Shown here in pieces: positions 45,109-53,500 of a DNA stretch of 64,000 bases. The notes beneath the pieces were generated by a model. The model had not been told where the DNA came from. It did not search any database and was given only the letters and a program-made list of their open reading frames with translations. The translations under genes were made by a program, and so were the position numbers. The first letter of the stretch is position 1, and every line of letters starts with the position of its first letter. This DNA comes from an uncultured Oscillospiraceae bacterium (GTDB lineage Bacteria > Bacillota > Clostridia > Oscillospirales > Oscillospiraceae): assembly GCA_934631005.1 (NCBI GenBank), contig CAKTXA010000009.1:1-64000 (forward strand), read 5' to 3'.

Positions 45109-45137
45109 ATAATACACCACTTTAGTAGGTAAATCAA
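45109..45137 (-). promoter_or_regulatory. Promoter and candidate autoregulatory site of the Rrf2 gene
   Basis: On the minus strand TTGATT (45137-45132) and TATTAT (45114-45109), 17-bp spacing. The spacer contains ACCTACTAAAGTGGTG, which resembles the site at the cysK start. Confidence 0.65.
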
Positions 45138-45148
45138 GTTTTCCGCAA

Positions 45149-45181
45149 AAAAAGCCGAGGGCGCAGCGCCTTCGGCTTTTC
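45149..45181 (-). terminator. Terminator of the glycosyltransferase operon
   Basis: AAAAGCCGAGGGC and GCCTTCGGCTTTT arms; T/A runs flank both sides, so it may act in both directions. Confidence 0.75.
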
Positions 45182-45188
45182 TGATGCG

Positions 45189-46472
45189 TTACAGGAAGCG
45201 GTCGCGGAGCGTTTTCGCCTCGTCGTGCAGCTTGGAAACGGCGGCGAGATAGCCGCTCAGCGCGCGGTAGGCGCTGTCGCTGGGGCGGGTATGCGCGGGA
45301 TATTTTCCGGCGCGGTAGTTGTCGATCACCGTCTCGTAGCGCGCCGCCGCGCGGGCAACGGAGTCCTCCCACGAGATATAGATCGTGTCCTGCGCAGTCT
45401 GCCCGACGCGGCGCATCCGCTCCGGCGCGTGCAGAAGCTCGGTGAGCTTGTCCGCGAGGGATGCGGCGTTTTCGTCGATGAAAAAGCCGCTCACGCCGTC
45501 CTCCACATCCTCCGCCGCGCAGCTGCCGCGCACGAGCACGCTGCCGAGCGCGCAGGCCGCGGCCTCGCGCACGACCAGCCCGTTCGTGTCGAACGTGGAC
45601 GGGAAGAGGAACAGGTCCGCCCGGCAGTACCACGCGCGGATGACGTTGCGGTCATACTTCGGCGCGTCGAAGAACACGCGGTCGTCCAGCGCCAGCTCGT
45701 GGGCGTAGGCGATGACCTCGTCGCGGTCGCCGCCGCTGCCGACGAACATCATGCGGAAGTCCTCGCCGGCCTTTTTGAGCTGCGCCAGCGCGTCCAGAAT
45801 GATGCGCAGGCCCTTGTACCACATCATCCGCCCGACGAACAGAAATACCGGCACGTCCCGCGGCAGGGCGTAGCCCTGCGTGACCTCGTCCACGAGCGCG
45901 TCATCCACGCGGCCCTTGGGGAAGTCGACGCCGTTCGGCATCACGCGCCAGTCGCCCTCGTAGCCGAGCGCCGTCAGGTTCTCGCCCGCGCCGCGGCTGA
46001 CTGTCCAGACCTCGTCGCAGGCGGAGATATTGTCGACCAGCACGCGCTTGGCCTCGTCCTGCAGGAGCTTGCCGCGGATGGCGTTGGCGATGTCGATGTC
46101 GAATTTTGTGTGATACGTCAGCACGAGCGGCGCGCCGATCTGCTCGCGCAGGGAGCGGGCGAGCATGGCGGACGTGACGGGGCAGTGGCAGTGGATGAGG
46201 TCAAAGCGCTGCTGCTCCAGCCGCTCGAGCGTCTGCGCGGAGAAGGGGAAGCCCGCGCGGTAGCCCACGAGCCGCGTGAGGTCGATGCTGGGATAGCGCA
46301 CGACCTCGAAGGGGAACTGCGCGTCGTCGGCCTCCGGCACGGCGGGCGTCACGACGCTGACGGCGTCACCCTGCGCGTGCAAAATTTGCGCGTAGTTCAC
46401 CACGGCGTTGGACACGCCGTCGATCACCGGCGGGAACGAATCATTCACAAGACAAATAGTGCGCTTGGGCAT
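45189..46472 (-). CDS. GT4-family glycosyltransferase (diacylglycerol glucosyltransferase-like)
   Basis: A 427-residue GT-B enzyme. The N-terminal acceptor domain has VNDSFPPVIDGVSNAV and LIHCHCPVTSAML; the C-terminal donor domain has FVGRMMWYKGLRIILDAL and FPSTFDTNGLVVREAAACA, an E-x7-E-type GT4 motif. It resembles enzymes that glucosylate diacylglycerol in Gram-positive membranes, but the acceptor is not certain. It lies 19 bp after the secreted metallopeptidase gene and is likely co-transcribed. GGAGG precedes the ATG. Confidence 0.88.
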   Translation of the reverse strand: MPKRTICLVNDSFPPVIDGVSNAVVNYAQILHAQGDAVSVVTPAVPEADDAQFPFEVVRYPSIDLTRLVGYRAGFPFSAQTLERLEQQRFDLIHCHCPVTSAMLARSLREQIGAPLVLTYHTKFDIDIANAIRGKLLQDEAKRVLVDNISACDEVWTVSRGAGENLTALGYEGDWRVMPNGVDFPKGRVDDALVDEVTQGYALPRDVPVFLFVGRMMWYKGLRIILDALAQLKKAGEDFRMMFVGSGGDRDEVIAYAHELALDDRVFFDAPKYDRNVIRAWYCRADLFLFPSTFDTNGLVVREAAACALGSVLVRGSCAAEDVEDGVSGFFIDENAASLADKLTELLHAPERMRRVGQTAQDTIYISWEDSVARAAARYETVIDNYRAGKYPAHTRPSDSAYRALSGYLAAVSKLHDEAKTLRDRFL

Positions 46473-46491
46473 GGGGGTACCTCCTTATGGG

Positions 46492-48627
46492 TCAGGGAAG
46501 CTCAAATGTTCTGGCGCTGTCGACCGGGATATTGGCGTTAAACGCCATGACGCGGACCTTTTTTGCGCCGTTTACACCAAAATGAACGCTGCCGCCATAT
46601 TCATTTTCGCCGGTCGATTGATCCGTTGAGCCGGGCGTGAGATATGCATAGCCGAGGAACTGACCGTTTTCTGCAAAGCGTGCGGCGGCAAAGGCAACAT
46701 TCGGAGAAGCCGTGATGAGCTTCAGCGAGACGTCTTTGGATTCAGCCTTATACTCGTAGATGCGGACAAAATCGCTGTCAAAGTACTTGGTGGGCGCATT
46801 CGTGATCGCGCTGTTGCCGCTGCCGAGATAGTGGGACGTGAGCTCATCCCATGCGGCCTTTGTGCCGCCGAAGGAGACATAGTCCAGCTCGTACCCGGAG
46901 AACGCGTCATCATAGAGCGCAGTCAACCCGGCGGGCAGCTCCACACCGATGAAGTCCTGACCCTTCCACGGAGCACTGGTCATTTCGCCGCTGCCTTCGA
47001 TATACAGGATGCCGTCGGAAATATACCATGTGAGGTTCTTGCCGCAGGTGTGGTCAACAGCGGTGAAGGTAATGAAGCGGACATTTCCTGCGGACTCAAT
47101 GGTGTATTCCTGCGTCGGGTCGAGCGCGTAGTATTTTGCACTGCCGTTCCGGATATACTCCGTGCCGGTCTTGGGCGTATTCTGCGGCAGCAGCGGCGCG
47201 CTCTCAGAGCGGATCCAGTCCTCGCCGTTGAAACCGTAGATACCGCCGGGCTCGACCAGCTGCAGTGTGGTCCAGAAATCGGAGATCAGCTCGATCGCGT
47301 TTCCTGCGTCGAGAATGTCGTTGCTCGCGATCTCATCCATCAGGCCGTTTGTCAGACCAAATTCATTGTTGGCATTGTAGAAATCTTCAAAATTGCGGTA
47401 TTTCAGAATTTCCTTGTAGACCCCGCTGCCGTCGGCGCGGGTTTTCTGCGCATAACGTGTGCGCAGGTATTGGCCGAGCAGATAGCCCAGGGAGTACTGG
47501 CTCAGGCCGTCCTCGTGTCGACCGCCCCAATAGGTGAGCGACGTGCCATCTTCGTAACTTCCATTCGTCATGTATGTAACACGCGCTGCGGTTGATCCCG
47601 CCCCCCAGATCAGATGCTCCGCCGCCATGGAAAACGCTTCGTTGAGGTAGGCTGGGATTGAAGGGTCTGAGACACGCCGGTTCGCAAAATCCCAAATACC
47701 GGCAGAGTAATTCAGCATATGCTGGAACTCATGCGTCAGCGTGCTGTAGCTGGCCGCTACATCACTGTATAGTCCCTGCGTGGAATTTCCCATGAGCGGG
47801 AAGGTGTCAAGGTGCAGGCAGTCGATGCCGTTGATCACCTCACCGCCATAACCGACGTCCTCAATGACGTTTCCGTTGCTGCCCCTCTGCGCCAGATCAC
47901 CGGCATAGAAATATCCGGCGGTGTAGCTGTTGAAGGTCGTCCCGTAGCTTGCGTCCAGATCGTAGCACATGATGGCGACCTTGTCGTCGCCGTCCACGTC
48001 GCACCAGTAGGGCTTGCCGTCCGTATGCCGCTGATCGCTCGCGAACAGCGAGATGATCCGGTCAAACTGGCGGTCAAAGGCGTCAGCCACGAGCTTGGCA
48101 TTGTCGGCGGAGATGGGCGTCATCTCTTCCTGCCCCGCCACAGCACCCCACACGGTGCAGTGATTGCCGATGTACAGGCACTCCATGTTCAGCTGTAAGG
48201 TCTCCGGGTTGGAGGTCAGGCGAAATTTGCTGCCCACCGTGTACTCGCTGGCTTGCGTATTGCGCAGGTTGCTGCGGCGCTGCGTGTTCTCGCTGCCGGA
48301 CGGTACTGTGAGCAGCGAAACAGGCACAGTGCGCTGCGTGCAGGGGCGCATCTGCGGCTCGCTGTCAGCCGCGTGAACGGACGTCTGAGGGGAGGAAGAA
48401 GCGCCTGTGTCCGGCGCAGTCATCTGGAAAGAACCGGTGACATAGCTCTCGTCCTCCAGACTGGTGCTCACCGCCAGAACGCCCTCGGCGTTGCGGATCG
48501 TCAGAACGTCGTCACCTTTAAGCTCCCAGGAATGCAGCCTATACTCTGCCGCGGCAAATGTGGTAAAGGCTCCTGCCAGCATCGCCGCGACCAGCACCAC
48601 ACTCAAAAATCTTCCAAATTTCCGCAT
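46492..48627 (-). CDS. Secreted zinc metallopeptidase, M30/hyicolysin-like
   Basis: A 711-residue protein with a Sec signal peptide (MRKFGRFLSVVLVAAMLAG, cleavage near AAA-E at about residue 27). The zinc site is H299-E-F-Q-H303 in LTHEFQHMLNYS, with AYLNEAFSMAAEH downstream supplying the third-ligand glutamate region, as in the M30 family. The C-terminal 180 residues are beta-rich and may bind surface or substrate. No SLH or dockerin is present. It is divergent from the cohesin/dockerin operon, with a 190-bp shared control region. Its codon use is less GC-rich than the flanking genes. The start at 48627 has AGGAGA upstream. Confidence 0.85.
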   Translation of the reverse strand: MRKFGRFLSVVLVAAMLAGAFTTFAAAEYRLHSWELKGDDVLTIRNAEGVLAVSTSLEDESYVTGSFQMTAPDTGASSSPQTSVHAADSEPQMRPCTQRTVPVSLLTVPSGSENTQRRSNLRNTQASEYTVGSKFRLTSNPETLQLNMECLYIGNHCTVWGAVAGQEEMTPISADNAKLVADAFDRQFDRIISLFASDQRHTDGKPYWCDVDGDDKVAIMCYDLDASYGTTFNSYTAGYFYAGDLAQRGSNGNVIEDVGYGGEVINGIDCLHLDTFPLMGNSTQGLYSDVAASYSTLTHEFQHMLNYSAGIWDFANRRVSDPSIPAYLNEAFSMAAEHLIWGAGSTAARVTYMTNGSYEDGTSLTYWGGRHEDGLSQYSLGYLLGQYLRTRYAQKTRADGSGVYKEILKYRNFEDFYNANNEFGLTNGLMDEIASNDILDAGNAIELISDFWTTLQLVEPGGIYGFNGEDWIRSESAPLLPQNTPKTGTEYIRNGSAKYYALDPTQEYTIESAGNVRFITFTAVDHTCGKNLTWYISDGILYIEGSGEMTSAPWKGQDFIGVELPAGLTALYDDAFSGYELDYVSFGGTKAAWDELTSHYLGSGNSAITNAPTKYFDSDFVRIYEYKAESKDVSLKLITASPNVAFAAARFAENGQFLGYAYLTPGSTDQSTGENEYGGSVHFGVNGAKKVRVMAFNANIPVDSARTFELP

Positions 48628-48678
48628 ACCATTCTCCTTTTTTGGCAAAAAACGTTATTAAAAGTACTGTTCCCGACC

Positions 48679-48707
48679 AGTATACCCTGTCAGCGCGCAG
48701 ATTGCAA
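48679..48707 (-). promoter_or_regulatory. Promoter of the metallopeptidase-glycosyltransferase operon
   Basis: On the minus strand TTGCAA (48707-48702) and TATACT (48684-48679), 17-bp spacing. Confidence 0.75.
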
Positions 48708-48741
48708 CCTGCAAAATCGGGCGGAAAGAAGTGAAAAACGC

Positions 48742-48772
48742 GGTTGCATTTTCCATGGCAACCCGTTATAAT
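48742..48772 (+). promoter_or_regulatory. Promoter of the cohesin-dockerin-SLH operon with overlapping dyad
   Basis: TTGCAT (48744-48749) and consensus TATAAT (48767-48772), 17-bp spacing. GGTTGC (48743-48748) and GCAACC (48759-48764) form an inverted repeat across the -35 and spacer, a possible operator. Confidence 0.75.
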
Positions 48773-48816
48773 GAAGCTAACATGGCACAGGTGTGCCCAT
48801 CTGTAAGGAGGGCAGC

Positions 48817-49929
48817 ATGAAAAAGAGGATCATAGCGGGCCTGATGGCCGCCGTTTTGCTGCTGGCGCTGGCGCCCGCGGCGCTCGCGGCGGAAAGCCCC
48901 CTGCTGCGCGTCAGCGCGCCGGATACGCTCCCGGCGGTGGGCAAGACCTTCACCGTCACGGCCGAGCTCACCGGCAACCCCGGCATGACGGCGCTGGAAT
49001 GCACGCTCGCGTTTGACGGCGCGCGCGTGGAGTGCACCGGCGTTTCCACCGGCAGCGTCCTGCGCGGGATGCTCACGGCCTCCAATGAGGCCTATTCCGC
49101 CTCCAGCGCCAAGGTCGTGGCCGCCGCGGCCTCCGCATCGACCGGCAACGGCACCGTCGCGACCTTCACCTTCCGCGTCCTCGCGGCGGGCGACGCGAAC
49201 TTCCGCCTGACGGATATTCTCTTCGCCGACGCCGATTGCAGCGAGATCGCCTGCCGCACCGAAACGGCGGCCGGCAAGGACAACACCGGCGAAACGACCG
49301 ACGCCGCCCCCGGCAAGACCCCGTCCGCGTCCGGCGAGACGGAACAGGCCGCCGCTTCGACATTCTCCGACGTCCCGGCGAGCTTCTGGGGCTATGACGT
49401 CATCGAGCGCGCCGCGCAGCTCGGCCTTGCGGGCGGCTTCCCGGATGGCACGTTCCGGCCCAACGCGGCGGTCAGCCGCGCACAGTTCGTCCAGATGCTC
49501 TGGAACCTCGCGGGCCGTCCCGCAGCGAGCGGCGGCGTGACGTTCTCCGACGTCCCCGCGGACGCGTGGTACTGTCCGGCGCTCGCTTGGGCCGTCGAGT
49601 CCGGCAGCGCAGGCGGTGTGGGCGGCGGGCGGTTTGACCCCAACGGCAGCGTCACGCGCCAGCAGGCGGCGGCGATGCTCTTCCGCTACAGCGGCGGGGA
49701 GCCCGGCGGGGAGCTGATGTTCACCGCCGTCTATGACGCGCATTTTTCCGACAGCGCCGCCATCGCCGCCTGGGCAAAGCCCGCGGTGTACTGGGCGGTA
49801 TTCAACGAAGTGATCACCGGCGTGGGCGCGGACCGCATCGCACCGACCGCCCCCGCCACACGCGCGCAGGTGGCTGCGATCCTCCTGCGCTATCTTGACC
49901 AGAGGAACACGGGGGAGGAAACGGCATGA
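48817..49929 (+). CDS. Cohesin-like domain protein with three SLH domains
   Basis: A 370-residue secreted protein: signal peptide (residues 1-24, ending ALAA), a cohesin/Ig-like domain (about residues 27-150: LRVSAPDTLPAVGKTFTVTAEL, ALECTLAFDGARVECTGV, VATFTFRVLAAGDANFRLTD), a Thr/Ala-rich linker, and three SLH motifs starting near residues 183 (TFSDVPASFWGYDVI), 244 (TFSDVPADAWYCPAL) and 309 (HFSDSAAIAAWAKPA). SLH domains bind pyruvylated cell-wall polymer, so this is a wall-anchored cohesin module. AAGGAGGG precedes the ATG and the stop overlaps the dockerin gene start (ATGA). Confidence 0.88.
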   Translation: MKKRIIAGLMAAVLLLALAPAALAAESPLLRVSAPDTLPAVGKTFTVTAELTGNPGMTALECTLAFDGARVECTGVSTGSVLRGMLTASNEAYSASSAKVVAAAASASTGNGTVATFTFRVLAAGDANFRLTDILFADADCSEIACRTETAAGKDNTGETTDAAPGKTPSASGETEQAAASTFSDVPASFWGYDVIERAAQLGLAGGFPDGTFRPNAAVSRAQFVQMLWNLAGRPAASGGVTFSDVPADAWYCPALAWAVESGSAGGVGGGRFDPNGSVTRQQAAAMLFRYSGGEPGGELMFTAVYDAHFSDSAAIAAWAKPAVYWAVFNEVITGVGADRIAPTAPATRAQVAAILLRYLDQRNTGEETA

Positions 49930-50549
49930 GAAAGAGCATGACAAGAGTCCTGCTGCTGGCCCTGATCCTCGCACTTCTGTGCGTGGGAGCGCTGGCGGCG
50001 GACACACTGACGATCGGCCAGACCGACGAGCAAAAGGCGATCTACACGGTCACACCGCGGGACGCCCACGGCGAGGAAGTCAAGCCGACCGACGGCAAGT
50101 ATGAGGGTGTTGAAAAGTTCAGCCTGACCTATTCGGACGCAACGGGCGAACAGCTCGTGATGCTGCTGAAAGATGGCACCGCACCCACCGCAAGCAACAT
50201 CTATTACATTGACCAGAAAACTGATAGCGGCTCGTTTGACATCTACCCCAAGCAGATGACAAGCGGCAAGTATTACCTCATGGTCGCCAGCCAGCAAAGC
50301 AATGGTGTTGCCACGATTGAATATAAGGCGGCATACATACTTGGAGATGTTAACCGGAACGGGTCGATTACCATAACAGACCCTACTTGGATCAATCAAT
50401 ACTTGGTCGGCAAGCGGACTTTTGACGATGAGCAAAAGCAAATTGCCGACGTTAATGGGAGCGGAACGATTACCATACTGGATTCCAGCTGGGTGCTACA
50501 GAGAATAGTTGGCATCCGTGATGAGAGTTACGAGAAAGTAAAGAAATAG
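49926..50549 (+). CDS. Small secreted type I dockerin protein
   Basis: A 207-residue protein with a signal peptide (to about residue 25, ALAA), a beta-rich domain of about 110 residues of unknown type, and a C-terminal dockerin (about 138-196) with two Ca-binding loops, GDVNRNGSITITD and ADVNGSGTITILD, each followed by a helix (WINQYLVG, WVLQRIVG). Dockerins pair with cohesins, and cohesin-like domains are encoded on both sides, so this protein is probably docked to one or both. The first 170 bases are GC-rich and the rest clearly more AT-rich. Confidence 0.9.
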   Translation: MRKSMTRVLLLALILALLCVGALAADTLTIGQTDEQKAIYTVTPRDAHGEEVKPTDGKYEGVEKFSLTYSDATGEQLVMLLKDGTAPTASNIYYIDQKTDSGSFDIYPKQMTSGKYYLMVASQQSNGVATIEYKAAYILGDVNRNGSITITDPTWINQYLVGKRTFDDEQKQIADVNGSGTITILDSSWVLQRIVGIRDESYEKVKK

Positions 50550-50559
50550 GAGGGGTTCC

Positions 50560-53500
50560 ATGAAAAAGCGAATTGTCAGTGCACTGTTGGTATTAGCAAT
50601 GGTGCTCATGCTGATTCCGACGACGGTCTTTGCGGCAACGACATATGCGCCAGCACTGTCGGTAAGCGCGGAGCGTGCGGAAAACACGGTTGTTGTTCGC
50701 GTGAAGGCGAGCGCGTACAGCGACTGTTGGGGACTTCAGCTTGATCTGAGTTTTCCAGATACCAAATTGTCCGTTACGGAGGACAACATCGTCTGCGCAG
50801 GATTGCTTGAAGGAGCACAAAAGAATGTCAGAACTGATGCTTCCGGCAAAGTGATCGCTGCTGCTTGGAGTGGCACGGCAGCGAGAAATAGTGAGACCGA
50901 GGAGACAATCCTGACGGCTACGTTTTCTGTGAATGAAGGTGCTACAGGAACACTTCCCTTCAATATCAGCACCTATGTCAGTACAAATGGTGACGATGAA
51001 GCCACAGCACTTCCCAGCGGCAGCACGGGTACGGCTTCTGTAGTCATCCCCATCACCGATGCTTCTTCGATCTCTGCGACCGTTGCGGCACCGGAGAAGG
51101 GCAAGGCTCTGGCGACTGCGGCGCAGGCTACGGTGCCGGAAAATGCACCGTACACTGTTACCGATGTTAAGTGGTTCGAGGGCGAAGGCTCCAACAACAC
51201 GCCCGTTACCGGCAACGCCAAGCCGTCTCAGAAGTACACGGTACAATTGACTGTTACGGCAAACGAGGGCGAGTGCTTTGACTACGCGGCAGTGCACACG
51301 AAACAGTCTGCGGATGGTTATGCTATTATGGCTTTGGGTAATCCCGCAGAGTCGACTTGCACCAGACTGCAGCTGACCAAAATTTTCACGGAGTCGACCG
51401 CGGACGCTGACCAGCTGACTGGCACGATCGTGATTCATGGCTCTGATGAAAAGGGCGTGTATCGTTATAACACACAATTGGAAGCGAGCCCGACTCTGTT
51501 CTTTGGTGCGGAAACGCGGGGCGAAGTGACGTATCAGTGGTTCCGTGGTGAAACTGCGCTTACTGAAAGAACGACAACGGCGACCTACACCCCGGTTGAG
51601 GCAGATATTGACCAGGCGATCAAGGTCAGAGTATGGAACTCCAATAACTCTGGTTATGTTGAGAGCATTGAAGTGATGATCAACAAGGCCCTCAACACCA
51701 CCCCCCCTGCTGCTCCGGCGAAGGGCAGTGCGAAGGCGACTTCGGATACCATTACGGTGGACTATACGGGCGAGGATGGCAAAACGTATCAGTTTGCCGC
51801 GCGGCTTGCCAGCGACGAGGATTCGGAGCTGAAGTGGCAGGACAGCTCGACGATCACCGGTCTGGATCCCAACCGGGACTACAACATCTACGTCCGTGAA
51901 GCTGAGACCGCCACGCACGAGCCGTCCAACGCTTCCACCCCCCTGACGGTCAAGACCGCTAAGGGCAAGGTGGTGTTTGGCTCGCTTCTCAGAAGCCAAC
52001 TCGTGAACTCGATCAGTGTGTACTCCGGGGAATATGACGGCGCGTCCCATACGCCGGTCGAGGTCGATGCAGCCAAACTCCCCTCCACTGACTGGACAGT
52101 CCGGTATAAGCGGGACGGTGGCAGCTATCAGACCACACCTGCTAGCATTACGAACGTAGCTGATTCCGGCGGGTATACCGTCGAATTCTCTCATGTTGAC
52201 TACGAACCCTTTGAATACAAGAATAATCAGGCGGTCATTGCGCCTGCAACGAATTATCTGACGGTCACGCCGCCTGCCAACATCTACGAGACCACCACGG
52301 TCAGCCAGATCATCAATGGTCTGAACAAGACGATCACTGATGGGAAGCCCGCCACGCTGACTCTGCCGACCGGCACCGTGACGCTGTACAAGGACAGCGC
52401 CTGCACGCAGCCGTATGCCGATACCGACAAGTTTACAGCGAAAACGGACGCGTACACCGTATACTACAAATTCACCACGGAAAATGCGAACTACGCCGAA
52501 GTCACCGGCTCCCTCACCCTGAACGTTCAGGAGCGCGGGATCACGGGCATTACCGTCAAACAGCAGCCGACCAATAAGACGTATGAGTACGGCGATAAGT
52601 TCGATCCTGCTGGGATGACAATTGAAGTGACCTATGACAACGGCGACAAGGAAGATAAGAACGCGTCGGAGATGGACTTCACGTGGAGCGCGCTGGACAC
52701 GGTCGGCGGCAGCGTCACCGTCACCGGCACCCTGAAGGGCACAAGCCTGACAGTGACCGTGGACGGCATCACGGTGACGCGCAAGAGCATCGCAGTGGAG
52801 GTCTCGCTGAAGGACCCGAACGCGACATATACCTATGATGGGACGGAGCATAAGCCGGAAATCGTCGTGAAGCGGCATGACACAAACGAAGTGATCGAAT
52901 CTGGATACAGTACGAACTACTCCAGAAACAAAGACGCTACGACGACAGTCAACCGCGCAAAGATCACTGTGACTTCCAATGGAGACAGCAATTATAATTT
53001 CAGTGCGGAGCTGCTGTTTGACATTGCACAGAGAACTGTCACGATCACCGGTGTGACGCTCAGGCCCAAGACCTTTGACGGCAAGGCTGAAGTGCAGATC
53101 GGTGATGCAGGCACGCTGAACAATGTGATCTCCGGCGATGATGTGCAGATTCGGACTGGCACAGCGAGCTTTAACAGCAAGTTTGTGGATAAGGCCACTA
53201 CTGTGACCTTTGAGGGCTTTGAGCTGTATAGCTACAATACTAAGGATTATAAGAACTATAAGCTGGAAGGGCAGCCTGCCCCTGTTTCCGCAAAGATCAA
53301 CCAGGTGGCGCTCACGCTCAGCGCTCCGACTGTGACAATGACCAAGGCGTATGATGGCACGGCAGATGCGCAGATCACCAACCACGGCACCCTCAGCGGG
53401 TTTGTGAAAGATGGCGCTACGACGTATCCGGCATATCTTGATGAGGCCAGCTGCAAGGCGACCTTCGACAGCAAGGATGTCGGCCAGAACAAGACCATCA

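Noticed and set aside
44525..45112. A 195-residue plus-strand frame opposite the Rrf2 gene
   Set aside because: The Rrf2 family match on the minus strand is clear; this frame is its shadow joined to repeat sequence.
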